A stretch of DNA of 38,651 bases from Pseudomonas sp. GD04091 (GCF_029836165.1 NZ_JAOEBG010000035.1:1-38651), one strand, 5' to 3'; counted from the stretch's first letter, positions 15,620-25,193 are shown. Notes: a model not told the origin generated them from the sequence alone. Made by a program: numbers and translations.

Positions 15620-17059
15620 ATGAGCGAGATTTTATCCACCGTCAGTGAGCAGCTCCTGGCCCCGGGCGGGTTGACCCTCGACAGCTTGCAGACGGTACTG
15701 GGCGAGCTGGCCGGCCCAGGCATCGACGCCGCCGATCTGTACTTCCAGGGCCAGATCTCGGAAACCTGGGCGCTTGAGGACGGCATCGTCAAGGAAGGCA
15801 GCTTCAACCTCGACCAGGGCGTGGGCGTGCGCGCCCAGTCCGGCGAGAAGACCGGCTTCGCCTACAGCAACGCGATCAACCTCGAAGCGTTGACCTCGGC
15901 GGCACGGGCCGCGCGCTCCATCTCCCGCGCCGGGCAGGAGGGCAGGGTACAGGCGTTCCGTAGCCAGGACGTGACCGCGCTGTATGCACAGGACAATCCG
16001 CTGGACGTGCTCAGCCGCGCCGAGAAGGTCGAGCTGCTCAAGCGTGTCGACGCCGCCACGCGCGCGCTCGATTCGCGCATCCAGCAGGTCAGCGTGAGCA
16101 TGGCCGGTGTGTGGGAACGCATCCTGGTCGCGGCCGCCGATGGCAGCCTGGCCGCCGATGTACGGCCGCTGGTGCGTTTCAACGTCAGCGTGATCGTCGA
16201 GCACAATGGCCGTCGCGAGCGCGGTGGGCAGGGCGGTGGCGGGCGAACCGACTACCGCTTCTTCACCGAGGAGCGTGTGATGGGCTATGCCCGCGAGGCG
16301 CTGCGTCAGGCGCTGGTCAACCTCGAGGCGATTCCGGCGCCTGCCGGCACGCTGCCGGTGGTGCTCGGCCCGGGCTGGTCCGGCGTGCTGCTGCACGAGG
16401 CGGTCGGCCATGGCCTGGAAGGCGATTTCAACCGCAAGGGCAGTTCGGCGTTCAGTGGGCGTATCGGCGAGAAAGTGGCGTCGAGCCTGTGCACCATCGT
16501 CGACGACGGCACCCTCGAAGGCCGCCGTGGGTCGCTCAGCATCGATGACGAAGGCACCCCGACCGAATGCACCACGCTGATCGAGAACGGCATCCTCAAG
16601 GGCTACATGCAGGACAAGCTCAATGCCCGCCTGATGGGTATGGCCGTGACCGGTAACGGTCGCCGTGAATCCTACGCCCACCTGCCGATGCCGCGCATGA
16701 CCAACACCTACATGCGTGCCGGCGACAGCGACCCCGAGGAAATCATCAAATCGGTGAAGAAGGGTATCTACTGCGCCAACCTTGGCGGTGGCCAGGTGGA
16801 TATCACCAGCGGCAAGTTCGTGTTCTCCACCAGCGAGGCCTACCTGATCGAGGACGGCAAGATCACCGCGCCGGTAAAGGGCGCGACATTGATCGGCAAT
16901 GGTCCGGAGGCGATGCGGGGTGTATCGATGGTCGGCAACGACCTGGCGCTGGACAGCGGAGTGGGCACGTGCGGCAAGGATGGGCAGTCGGTGCCGGTGG
17001 GCGTTGGCCAGCCGACCCTGAAGCTGGATGCAATTACCGTGGGTGGTACGGGGGCTTGA
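15620..17059 (+). CDS. tldD: Metalloprotease TldD
   Basis: TldD and TldE (PmbA) form a heterodimeric zinc protease that degrades unfolded peptides, matures microcin B17 in E. coli and contributes to CcdA turnover. The 479-residue TldD carries the metal-binding HExxxH motif as HEAVGH (259-264), with the usual HGLEGDF extension. C-terminal zinc-site sequences GGGQVD and SEAYLIEDGKI are also present. The ATG at 15620 overlaps no other gene and gives the expected length. Its partner gene pmbA lies 0.7 kb downstream, separated by the opposing darP. Confidence 0.97.
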   Translation: MSEILSTVSEQLLAPGGLTLDSLQTVLGELAGPGIDAADLYFQGQISETWALEDGIVKEGSFNLDQGVGVRAQSGEKTGFAYSNAINLEALTSAARAARSISRAGQEGRVQAFRSQDVTALYAQDNPLDVLSRAEKVELLKRVDAATRALDSRIQQVSVSMAGVWERILVAAADGSLAADVRPLVRFNVSVIVEHNGRRERGGQGGGGRTDYRFFTEERVMGYAREALRQALVNLEAIPAPAGTLPVVLGPGWSGVLLHEAVGHGLEGDFNRKGSSAFSGRIGEKVASSLCTIVDDGTLEGRRGSLSIDDEGTPTECTTLIENGILKGYMQDKLNARLMGMAVTGNGRRESYAHLPMPRMTNTYMRAGDSDPEEIIKSVKKGIYCANLGGGQVDITSGKFVFSTSEAYLIEDGKITAPVKGATLIGNGPEAMRGVSMVGNDLALDSGVGTCGKDGQSVPVGVGQPTLKLDAITVGGTGA

Positions 17060-17068
17060 TGATCGATC

Positions 17069-17129
17069 GCGGGGCAAGCCCGCTCCCACGCAGCCTTTAC
17101 AGGCCCCTGTGGGAGCGGGCTTGCCCCGC
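17069..17129. repeat. REP-type perfect inverted repeat between tldD and darP
   Basis: Arms 17069-17089 and 17109-17129 are a perfect 21-base inverted repeat, core GCGGGGCAAGCCCGCTCCCA, with a 19-base spacer. It lies between two converging genes and could end both transcripts, although there is no T-run. The core belongs to a REP family different from that at 2495 and 23122, and related to the pair at 19131. Confidence 0.88.
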
Positions 17130-17136
17130 GAAGGTC

Positions 17137-17658
17137 TCAACGCAGACCGCGCTGGGTCTCGTCGAGGTCGCGGATGTACTTGAACACTTTGCGCGCGGCG
17201 GCAGGCGGCTTGCTCCGCGCCTTCTCGTGCTGGGCATGACGGATCAGCGAGCGCAGGTGCTGGCGGTCGGTGTCGGGGTACTCGTTGACGAAACGCTCGA
17301 GGTCCTCGTCGTTACCGTCGATCAGGCGGTCGCGCCAGCGTTCCAGGCCATGGAAGCGTTCGTTGTATTGGCGGCTGGAGCTGTCGATCTGCTCGAGCAC
17401 TGCATGGATGGCGTCCAGGTCCTGCACGCGCATCAGCTTGCCGACGAACGACATGTGGCGTTTGCGGGCGCCATGGGCGGTATGCCGGGAGGCCTCGTCC
17501 AGCGCCTTGCGCAGCTCGTCGGTCAGCGGCAGGCGGGCCAGGGTGTCGGCCTTGAGGGTGGTGAGGCGCTCACCGAGTTCGACCAGCGCATGCAGCTCGC
17601 GCTTGATCTGGGTTTTGCTTTTTTCGCCATCGAAGGCGTCGTCGTAAGAATCAACCAT
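17137..17658 (-). CDS. darP: Dual-action ribosome maturation protein DarP (YjgA family)
   Basis: DarP associates with late 50S ribosome precursors and promotes correct folding of 23S rRNA. The 173-residue product, from the ATG at 17658, starts MVDSYDDAFDGEKSKTQIKR. It is highly charged and helical, with family blocks KTQIKRELHALVELGERL, RHMSFVGKLMR and RWRDRLIDG, and a C-terminal KVFKYIRDLDE. The open frame extends to 17943 but crosses the pmbA start region, and the family begins at 17658. It is divergent from pmbA, about 110 bases apart; the E. coli yjgA-pmbA pair shows the same arrangement. Confidence 0.95.
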   Translation of the reverse strand: MVDSYDDAFDGEKSKTQIKRELHALVELGERLTTLKADTLARLPLTDELRKALDEASRHTAHGARKRHMSFVGKLMRVQDLDAIHAVLEQIDSSSRQYNERFHGLERWRDRLIDGNDEDLERFVNEYPDTDRQHLRSLIRHAQHEKARSKPPAAARKVFKYIRDLDETQRGLR

Positions 17659-17767
17659 GGGGGCAGTCCGCAGGAAATCGCCGCCATGATAACCAGTCGG
17701 GGGCCGCTTGTCCGGCCCGGTCGTAGAATGACCCAAGCCGTACGCAGAATTTTCAGTGGAGAGAACC

Positions 17768-19114
17768 ATGAGTGCAGTCCAGAGCGTAGGCCCCAAGGAC
17801 CTGCCGGCGTTGCAGGAACAGGTCGAGGCGATCGTCGCCGAGGCGCGCCGCCAGGGCGCCAGTGCCTGCGAAGTGGCGGTGTCGCTGGAGCAGGGCCTGT
17901 CCACCACGGTGCGCCAGCGCGAAGTCGAGACCGTCGAGTTCAATCGCGATCAGGGCTTCGGCATCACCCTTTATATGGGGCAGCGCAAGGGCTCGGCCAG
18001 TACCTCGGCCAGCGGGCCTGAGGCAATCCGCGAAACCGTCGCGGCGGCCCTGGCGATTGCCAAGCATACCTCCGAGGACGAATGCTCGGGTCTGGCCGAT
18101 GCGGCGCTGATGGCCCGCGATATCCCCGACCTCGACCTGTACCACGACTGGGACATCGAGCCGGAGAAGGCCATCGAGATGGCATTGGCCTGCGAGGCGG
18201 CGGCGTTCGATGCCGACAAGCGCATCCTCAATGCCGACGGCACCACCCTGAACACCCATCAGGGCGTGCGGGTATACGGCAACAGCCACGGCTTCATCGG
18301 CGGTTACGCGTCCACCCGGCACAGCCTGAGCTGCGTGATGATCGCCGAAGGTGACGGCCAGATGCAGCGCGACTACTGGTACGACGTCAACCGCCAGGGC
18401 GAGCTGCTCGCCGACCCGCGCAGCATCGGCCAGCGTGCGGCGCAGCGTGCCGCCAGTCGCCTGGGCGCGCGCCCGGTGCCGACCTGCGAGGTGCCGGTGC
18501 TGTTTTCGGCCGAGCTGGCCGGTGGTCTGTTCGGCAGCTTCCTCTCGGCGATTTCCGGAGGCAACCTGTATCGCAAGTCCTCCTTCCTCGAGGGCGCCAT
18601 CGGTCAGCGCCTGTTCCCTACCTGGCTGACCCTCGACGAGCGTCCGCATATCCCACGCGCGTTGGGCAGCGCGGCCTTCGACGGTGATGGCCTGGCCACC
18701 TATGCCAAGCCGTTCGTCGACAAGGGCGAGCTGGTTTCCTACATTCTTGGCACCTATTCCGGGCGCAAGCTGCAGCTGCCGAGCACCGCCAACGCCGGCG
18801 GCGTGCACAATCTGTTCGTCACCCACGGCGTGGAAGACCAGGCGGCGCTGGTCCGGCGCATGGGCCGTGGCCTGCTGGTGACCGAGTTGATGGGGCATGG
18901 CCTGAACATGGTGACGGGCGATTACTCGCGCGGCGCCGCCGGCTTCTGGGTGGAGAACGGCGAGATTCAGTTCCCGGTCCAGGAAGTGACCATCGCCGGC
19001 AACATGAAGGACATGTTCCAGCAGATTGTCGCCATTGGCAGCGATATCGAAACCCGCAGCAATATCCACAGTGGTTCGGTGTTGATCGAGCGCATGACGG
19101 TGGCCGGCAGCTGA
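17768..19114 (+). CDS. pmbA: Metalloprotease subunit PmbA/TldE
   Basis: PmbA (TldE) is the TldD partner; it lacks the HExxxH zinc motif and shapes the peptide chamber. The 448-residue protein shows the shared fold: the N-terminal GASACEVAVSLEQGLST and EVETVEFNRDQGFGITLYMG blocks, and the C-terminal LVTELMGHGLNMVTGDYSRG and GFWVENGEI. The ATG at 17768 is used because GGAGAG precedes it; a possible start at 17756 has none. A REP-type element follows the stop, so the gene is probably monocistronic. It diverges from darP. Confidence 0.96.
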   Translation: MSAVQSVGPKDLPALQEQVEAIVAEARRQGASACEVAVSLEQGLSTTVRQREVETVEFNRDQGFGITLYMGQRKGSASTSASGPEAIRETVAAALAIAKHTSEDECSGLADAALMARDIPDLDLYHDWDIEPEKAIEMALACEAAAFDADKRILNADGTTLNTHQGVRVYGNSHGFIGGYASTRHSLSCVMIAEGDGQMQRDYWYDVNRQGELLADPRSIGQRAAQRAASRLGARPVPTCEVPVLFSAELAGGLFGSFLSAISGGNLYRKSSFLEGAIGQRLFPTWLTLDERPHIPRALGSAAFDGDGLATYAKPFVDKGELVSYILGTYSGRKLQLPSTANAGGVHNLFVTHGVEDQAALVRRMGRGLLVTELMGHGLNMVTGDYSRGAAGFWVENGEIQFPVQEVTIAGNMKDMFQQIVAIGSDIETRSNIHSGSVLIERMTVAGS

Positions 19115-19130
19115 CCGGCCCTCTGTCGAG

Positions 19131-19203
19131 GTGGCGCGGGAGCGGGGCTTGCCTGGCGATGATCTCAAGGGCAATCGCGGGGAAGGCCCGCTCCCATGGC
19201 CAC
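19131..19203. repeat. Degenerate REP-type inverted pair downstream of pmbA
   Basis: Arms of about 30 bases (19131-19160 and 19174-19203) pair with several mismatches. They share the GCGGGAGCGGG and CCCGCTCCCATGGCCAC cores with the element at 17069. It separates pmbA from the iron-regulated unit and probably insulates the two. Confidence 0.75.
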
Positions 19204-19264
19204 CCTCGCTCATGTATTGCACAGACCCGGCCATCGCGCCGGGATTTTTTGCCTATCGTCTACC

Positions 19265-19307
19265 TTGAACTGATTCTATTTATCACTTAATAATGAATAT
19301 CATTATC
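19265..19307 (+). promoter_or_regulatory. Fur box overlapping the fagA promoter
   Basis: TTGAAC (19265-19270) and AATAAT (19289-19294) form a promoter with an 18-base spacer; the -10 matches 5 of 6. Overlapping the -10, bases 19289-19307 match the 19-base Fur consensus GATAATGATAATCATTATC at 16 positions. Fur with iron would block RNA polymerase, so the genes downstream should be induced by iron starvation. The predicted leader to the first ATG is only about 20 bases. Confidence 0.85.
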
Positions 19308-19320
19308 CAGTCACCCGGCG

Positions 19321-19717
19321 ATGATGTTCATGAAACCCATCCTCCACGAACTGCCCTACCTGGAAAACTGGCGCTGGCTCAGCCGGCGCATCCGTTGCGC
19401 TCTCGACCCCGATGAGCCGCGTCTGATCGAGCACTACCTGGCCGAGGGCCGCTACCTGGTGTGCTGCACCGAAACATCGCCCTGGACGGTGGCGCTCACC
19501 GCCTTGCGCCTGCTGCTGGATACCGCCAACGACCGCATGCTGCCCTGGCACTGGCGTTGCCTGTGCCTGGACCAGGCCTGGCGCCCGCTGCTGGACCTGC
19601 GCAACCTCGACCGTCGCGAGCAGAACCAGCGCTGGCAGCCCTATGCGATGCAGCTCGCCAACTGCGTGCTGCTGCCGTCGATTTCTCCCGAAGAACTGAT
19701 GCAAGGACTTGAAGAAG

Positions 19718-19725
<8 letters not shown>
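19321..19725 (+). CDS. fagA: FagA-type protein, first gene of the iron-repressed fumC-sodA unit
   Basis: The 134-residue protein is recognised mainly by context: P. aeruginosa fagA (Fur-associated gene) precedes fumC and sodA in a Fur-controlled operon. It is rich in Trp, Leu and Arg (ENWRWLSRRIRCALDPDEPR; LPWHWRCLCLDQAWRPLLDL) and has five Cys including a CC pair. It has no signal peptide or clear membrane helix. Its biochemical role is unknown. Start choice among ATG codons at 19321, 19324 and 19330 is open because none has a good ribosome-binding site. The 3' end overlaps fumC by 8 bases. Confidence 0.8.
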
Positions 19726-21094
<1,369 letters not shown>

Positions 21095-21119
21095 ACCAAG
21101 GCCGCCCTGGAGGCACGTC

Positions 21120-21581
21120 ATGCAGCACTGGAGACGCACCACGCAAACCGCCAATCGTCTGTTCGAACAAGGCGAGCTGGTCGATGCCCGGGAACACTAC
21201 CTGCAAGCGCTGGCCCTGGCCCAGGTGCTGTTCGAGCGCTGGCATGACGTCGATGAGGCGGTGGCCGCGTTGGTCATCGCCCATCACAACCTGGCCGACC
21301 TGCATCTGCGCCTGAACCAGCCGCACGAGAGCGCCGACTACCTGTGTGCCGCGCACCAGCGCTTGCTCCAGGCCAGTCAGGAGCAGCGCCTGCCCCAGGC
21401 GCTGCGTGAAGCGGCCTTGCGCCACAGCGGGCGGACCTACACCGAATTGCTCAGTTTCATTGCCGAATACGGCCAATACCCACGAACCGAGCGCCTGCTG
21501 AACCGACAGGCGCCAGCGACCAGCGAACTGGTCGCCCATTCGGACCTCGCTGACCGTTCACCTGCCTACGGAATCCACTGA
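21120..21581 (+). CDS. TPR-like helical protein of unknown function between fumC and sodA (orfX)
   Basis: The 153-residue protein is the orfX equivalent of the Pseudomonas fagA-fumC-orfX-sodA cluster. Two segments look like tetratricopeptide helix pairs: residues about 11-37 (ANRLFEQGELVDAREHYLQA) and about 53-84 (HNLADLHLRLNQPHESADYL). No catalytic motif or signal peptide is seen. GGAGG precedes the ATG at 21120. The stop is one base before the sodA ATG, so production is coupled to superoxide dismutase. A role as an assembly or metal-handling partner is only a guess from position. Confidence 0.8.
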   Translation: MQHWRRTTQTANRLFEQGELVDAREHYLQALALAQVLFERWHDVDEAVAALVIAHHNLADLHLRLNQPHESADYLCAAHQRLLQASQEQRLPQALREAALRHSGRTYTELLSFIAEYGQYPRTERLLNRQAPATSELVAHSDLADRSPAYGIH

Positions 21582-21582
21582 T

Positions 21583-22194
21583 ATGCCGCATACCTTGCCT
21601 GCGTTGCCCTATGCCTACGATGCGCTGGAACCGCACATCGATACCCAGACCATGGAGATCCACCACAGCAAGCACCATCAGACCTACATCAACAACCTCA
21701 ATGCCGCCATCGAAGGCACCGAGTGGGCCGAGTGGCCGGTGGAGCGCCTGGTTGGCGCGGTCAAGCAGCTCCCCGAGCAGTTGCAGGGCGCGGTGATCAA
21801 CCAAGGCGGCGGTCACGCCAATCACACGCTGTTCTGGACCGTCATGTCGCCCAAGGGCGGCGGCCAGCCTCATGGGCAGGTGGCCAAGGCCATCGACGAG
21901 CAGCTCGGCGGTTTCGAGGCGTTCAAGGAGGCCTTCACCAAGGCCGCGCTCACCCGTTTCGGCAGTGGCTGGGCCTGGCTCAGCGTAACCCCGGCGAAGA
22001 AGCTGGTGGTGGAGAGCAGTGGCAACCAGGACAGCCCGCTCATGCACGGCAACACCCCGATCCTCGGTCTGGACGTGTGGGAGCACGCCTACTACCTCAA
22101 GTACCAGAACCGTCGTCCGGAATACATTGGCGCCTTCTACAACGTGGTCGATTGGGCCGAAGTTGAACGTCGCTATCTCGATGCCTTGAAGTGA
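21583..22194 (+). CDS. sodA: Superoxide dismutase, manganese type
   Basis: The 203-residue enzyme dismutates superoxide to peroxide and oxygen in the cytoplasm. Metal ligands are His27 (EIHHSKHHQTY), His81 (GGGHANHTLFW), Asp164 and His168 (DVWEHAYYLKYQ). Gly77 and Gln149 (NQDSPLM) follow the Mn-SOD rather than Fe-SOD pattern, which fits expression when Fur is inactive. The gene starts one base after orfX and overlaps the ZIP transporter start, so it lies inside a tightly packed iron-starvation operon. Confidence 0.96.
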   Translation: MPHTLPALPYAYDALEPHIDTQTMEIHHSKHHQTYINNLNAAIEGTEWAEWPVERLVGAVKQLPEQLQGAVINQGGGHANHTLFWTVMSPKGGGQPHGQVAKAIDEQLGGFEAFKEAFTKAALTRFGSGWAWLSVTPAKKLVVESSGNQDSPLMHGNTPILGLDVWEHAYYLKYQNRRPEYIGAFYNVVDWAEVERRYLDALK

Positions 22195-23099
22195 GCCTGA
22201 CCGGTATGCGCTCCGAGGCGATGGCTGTCAGCAGTGTGCGCCTGTTCCGCCTGGCGCTTGGGACCTTGCTGTTGCTGGTCGGCACCGCATTGCTGGTGGC
22301 CCGAGGCATCGCCTGGCTAGACCTGGAGCCACGCATGTTGCGTGCACTGGAAGGTGGCGCATTGTGCGCGCTGGGGACGGCCTTGGGCGCGGTACCGGTT
22401 CTGGTCATCCGCAACATGCCGGTGGCCTTGGCCGATACCTTGCTCGGTTTCGGTGCCGGCGTGATGCTGGCGGCCACGGCGTTCTCGCTGATCATTCCTG
22501 GGTTGGGTGCGGCCCAGGCCATCGGTTTCAGCGCCTGGGGGGCCGGCGGGTTGATCAGCAGCGGGCTGCTGCTGGGCGCCCTGTGCCTGTTCCTGATCGA
22601 TCTCAGGGTCGCTGGTGCGTCGCCGCAGGCCCTGGTCGGCAGCGAGGGACAACCGGTGATCGCTGCGCGGATCTGGCTGTTCGTCATCGCCATCATCGCC
22701 CACAACATTCCCGAAGGGATGGCCATCGGCGTTTCCGCTGGTGGCGGCATGCCCGATGCCGACAGCCTGGCCATGGGCATCGCTATGCAGGATGTGCCGG
22801 AAGGCCTGGTGATCGCTCTGGTGCTGGCCGGGGCGGGGATGTCGCGCTTCAAGGCGTTCCTGATCGGTGCGGCGTCCGGGCTGGTCGAGCCGCTGGCCGC
22901 AGTGATCTGTGCCTGGCTGGTGAATATCGCCGAATTGCTGTTGCCGTTGGGCCTGGCCTGTGCGGCGGGAGCGATGCTGCTGGTGGTGACTCAGGAGATC
23001 ATCCCCGAGTCGCGCAGCAACGGGCATCACCGTTTGGCGAGCCTGGGCTTGTGTGTGGGGTTCTGCCTGATGATGGTGATGGACACGGCGATGTCCTGA
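22191..23099 (+). CDS. ZIP family divalent metal transporter
   Basis: The 302-residue inner-membrane protein has about eight hydrophobic helices. The two metal-site helices are recognisable: HNIPEGMAIGVSAGG (helix 4) and QDVPEGLVIALVLAG (helix 5). Helix 5 has Gln where many ZIPs have His, as in the GufA-like branch. ZIP proteins import Zn2+, Mn2+ or Fe2+. Its GTG start at 22191 overlaps the sodA stop (ATG codons at 22206 and 22221 are alternatives). Location behind a Fur box and next to Mn-SOD suggests manganese or iron uptake, but specificity is inference. Confidence 0.88.
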   Translation: MSLTGMRSEAMAVSSVRLFRLALGTLLLLVGTALLVARGIAWLDLEPRMLRALEGGALCALGTALGAVPVLVIRNMPVALADTLLGFGAGVMLAATAFSLIIPGLGAAQAIGFSAWGAGGLISSGLLLGALCLFLIDLRVAGASPQALVGSEGQPVIAARIWLFVIAIIAHNIPEGMAIGVSAGGGMPDADSLAMGIAMQDVPEGLVIALVLAGAGMSRFKAFLIGAASGLVEPLAAVICAWLVNIAELLLPLGLACAAGAMLLVVTQEIIPESRSNGHHRLASLGLCVGFCLMMVMDTAMS

Positions 23100-23121
23100 C
23101 ACCGGCATCGCCCCCTGTGGA

Positions 23122-23225
23122 AGCGGCCTTGTGTCGCGAAAGGGCTGCAAAGCAGCCCCTGGATCTCAGCAACACTGCTGGATTGCCGGGGCTGCTGCGC
23201 AGCCCTTTCGCGACACAAGGCCGCT
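23122..23225. repeat. Nested REP/REPIN cruciform between ZIP gene and ptsO
   Basis: Arms 23122-23148 and 23199-23225 form a perfect 27-base inverted repeat containing TTGTGTCGCGAAAGGGCTGC. Inside them, AGCAGCCCC (23151-23159) and GGGGCTGCT (23188-23196) continue the pairing. Each arm also folds alone (GGGCTGC-AAA-GCAGCCC on the left). This is the layout of a REPIN: two REPs in inverted orientation. It lies between convergent genes and is related to the element at 2495. Confidence 0.9.
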
Positions 23226-23258
23226 CCTACACGAAGCGTGCGCAGTCGCTAACGACGC

Positions 23259-23531
23259 TCACTCGCCTTCGTCGAAGAAGTTGTTGATCAGCTCGACCAG
23301 CGCATCCATGGCTTCGCCGTCCTGCTCACCCTCGGTGTGCAGATGGACCGGAGTGCCCTTGCCGGCGGCGAGCATCATCACCGCCATGATGCTCTTGCCG
23401 TCCACCAGCTTGTCAGGCGCGCGCCCGACCCGTACCGCGCACGGGAAGCGCCCCGCCACGCCGACGAACTTGGCCGCCGCCCGGGCGTGCAAGCCCAGCT
23501 TGTTGATGATGGTGATTTCGCGGGCGGGCAT
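23259..23531 (-). CDS. ptsO: HPr-like phosphocarrier NPr of the nitrogen PTS
   Basis: NPr passes phosphate from PtsP to EIIA-Ntr in the regulatory nitrogen PTS. The 90-residue protein has the phospho-acceptor His15 in NKLGLHARAAAKFV and the HPr-like Ser47 region VDGKSIMAVMML. The ATG at 23531 begins the family N terminus MPAREITIINK; the longer open frame to 23708 overlaps rapZ and has no support. It is the last gene of the hpf-ptsN-rapZ-ptsO series, 20 bases after rapZ. Together these link carbon, nitrogen and potassium status in pseudomonads. Confidence 0.96.
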   Translation of the reverse strand: MPAREITIINKLGLHARAAAKFVGVAGRFPCAVRVGRAPDKLVDGKSIMAVMMLAAGKGTPVHLHTEGEQDGEAMDALVELINNFFDEGE

Positions 23532-23551
23532 CGTGAGGCGGATCCTGTGGG

Positions 23552-24406
23552 CTAGAGGTCGCGGTGGCGGACCTGGACGTTTTTCAGGGATTGCTGGAGC
23601 AGTTGGCCAAGCCGTTCGGTGATGTACACCGAGCGGTGGTGGCCGCCGGTACAGCCGATGGCGATGGTGACATAGGCGCGGTTGCTGGCGGCGAAGCGCG
23701 GCAGCCATTTGAGCAGGTAGCTGGATATGTCCTGGAACATCTCCTCGACGTCCGGCTGTGCGGCCAGGTAGTCGATCACCGGTTGTTCGAGGCCTGAGTG
23801 GTCACGAAGTTCCGGCTTCCAGTAAGGATTGGGCAGGCAACGCACGTCGAACACCAGGTCCGCGTCCACGGGCATGCCGCGCTTGAAGCCGAATGATTCG
23901 ACAAGGAATGCCGTGCCCGGCTCGGGCTGGTTGAGCAGGCGCAGCTTGATCGAATCGCGTAGCTGGTAGAGGTTCAGGCTGGTGGTATCGATTTTCAGGT
24001 CGGCCAGGTCGGCGATCGGCCCCAGCAGCTCGCTTTCGACCCGGATCGCTTCGGCCAGCGAGCGGCTGTCGTTGGTCAGTGGATGACGACGGCGGGTTTC
24101 CGAAAAGCGCTTGAGCAAGGTTTCTTCGTCAGCGTCCAGGTACAGCACGTCGCACTGGATGTGCCGGGCGCGCGCTTCTTCCAGCAGTTCGGGAAAGCGT
24201 GACAGGTGGCTGGGCAGGTTGCGTGCATCGATGGAGACCGCGACCTTTGGTTGCAGCAGCTCGGTATTGATCAGGGCGTTTTCCGCCAGCTGTGGCAACA
24301 ACCCGGCAGGCAGGTTGTCGATGCAGTAGTAGCCGTTGTCTTCCAGTACGTCGAGTGCGGTGCTCTTGCCGGAGCCGGAGCGGCCGCTGACGATGATCAG
24401 GCGCAT
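23552..24406 (-). CDS. rapZ: RNase adapter protein RapZ
   Basis: RapZ is a P-loop protein. In E. coli it binds the small RNAs GlmY and GlmZ and presents GlmZ to RNase E, controlling glucosamine-6-phosphate synthase. The 284-residue product has Walker A GRSGSGKS (8-15), the block DNGYYCIDNLPAGLLPQL and the C-terminal RNA-binding domain with IAIGCTGGHHRSVYITERL. It starts 2 bases after the ptsN stop. Whether Pseudomonas RapZ works through GlmZ-like RNAs is not shown by this sequence. Confidence 0.96.
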   Translation of the reverse strand: MRLIIVSGRSGSGKSTALDVLEDNGYYCIDNLPAGLLPQLAENALINTELLQPKVAVSIDARNLPSHLSRFPELLEEARARHIQCDVLYLDADEETLLKRFSETRRRHPLTNDSRSLAEAIRVESELLGPIADLADLKIDTTSLNLYQLRDSIKLRLLNQPEPGTAFLVESFGFKRGMPVDADLVFDVRCLPNPYWKPELRDHSGLEQPVIDYLAAQPDVEEMFQDISSYLLKWLPRFAASNRAYVTIAIGCTGGHHRSVYITERLGQLLQQSLKNVQVRHRDL

Positions 24407-24408
24407 GT

Positions 24409-24873
24409 TCAGTGCTCGTTCTGTGCGTCCAGGACGACCTGGTACAGGGTCTCGCTGCTGTCGGCGGCGCGCAGGCGATCGCGAACCTCCTTGCGATCGA
24501 GCATGCTGGCGATCTGGCGCAGCAGTTCAAGGTGGGCATCGGTGGCGGCTTCCGGCACCAGCAGGACGAACAGCAGGTCGACCGGGGCGCCATCGATGGC
24601 ATCGTAATCGATGGGGGCATCCAGGTGCAGCAGGGCGCTGACAGGCGCGGTGCAGCCCTCTAGACGGCAGTGGGGGATGGCGATGCCATTGCCAAAGCCG
24701 GTGGAGCCCAGTTTTTCTCGAGCGACCAGCTTTTCGAAGACGTCCTGCATCTCCAGCTCGGGCACTTGCTCGGCAATCAGGGTAGCGACCTTTTCCAGGG
24801 CGCGCTTTTTACTGCCGCCCGGCACGTTCACGAGGGAACGGCCGGGGGTCAGGATGGTTTCAAGTCGGATCAT
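24409..24873 (-). CDS. ptsN: Nitrogen regulatory PTS component EIIA-Ntr
   Basis: EIIA-Ntr is the terminal phospho-acceptor of the nitrogen PTS. It binds and regulates targets such as pyruvate dehydrogenase (in P. putida) and potassium systems according to its phosphorylation state. The 154-residue protein is a PTS_EIIA type-2 domain with the active His68 in GNGIAIPHCRLEG. The remainder follows the family (VDLLFVLLVPE, HLELLRQIASML). It lies 11 bases downstream of hpf and upstream of rapZ, with rpoN two genes upstream, as is usual in proteobacteria. Confidence 0.97.
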   Translation of the reverse strand: MIRLETILTPGRSLVNVPGGSKKRALEKVATLIAEQVPELEMQDVFEKLVAREKLGSTGFGNGIAIPHCRLEGCTAPVSALLHLDAPIDYDAIDGAPVDLLFVLLVPEAATDAHLELLRQIASMLDRKEVRDRLRAADSSETLYQVVLDAQNEH

Positions 24874-24884
24874 GGATGGGGGGA

Positions 24885-25193
24885 TCAGCGGGCGGCTGCA
24901 CCTTGCAGCAGGCTTTGCTGTTTTTCCTTGTGTTTTTTCAGTTGGCGGTCGAGCTTGTCAGCCAGGGCGTCGATCGCGGCATACATGTCTTGGTGTTCGG
25001 CGTTGGCGACGACCTCGCCACCGGGAATCTGGAGTGTGGCTTCAACCTTCTGCTGCAGCTTCTCGACCTTCATGATCACCGTCACGTTGGTGATCTTGTC
25101 GAAGTGACCCTCCACGCGGGCGAGTTTTTCGAGCACGTAATCGCGCAGAGGTTGAGTGACTTCTACATGCTGTCCACTGATGTTGACTTGCAT
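24885..25193 (-). CDS. hpf: Ribosome hibernation promoting factor (short HPF/YfiA family)
   Basis: The 102-residue protein is a short-form HPF that binds the 30S decoding centre and helps form inactive 100S ribosomes in stationary phase. It starts MQVNISGQHVEVTQPLRDYV and contains KITNVTVIMKVEKLQQKVEA and the family block HQDMYAAIDALADKLDRQL. The ATG at 25193 has GGAGAA upstream; the longer frame to 25262 was not used. It follows rpoN by about 77 bases and precedes ptsN, the conserved order in which it was first called a sigma-54 modulation protein. Confidence 0.95.
   Translation of the reverse strand: MQVNISGQHVEVTQPLRDYVLEKLARVEGHFDKITNVTVIMKVEKLQQKVEATLQIPGGEVVANAEHQDMYAAIDALADKLDRQLKKHKEKQQSLLQGAAAR

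Noticed and set aside
23532..23708. Extended ptsO start at 23708
   Set aside because: The extension overlaps the 3' end of rapZ and lacks HPr-family similarity; MPAREITIINK at 23531 is the family start.
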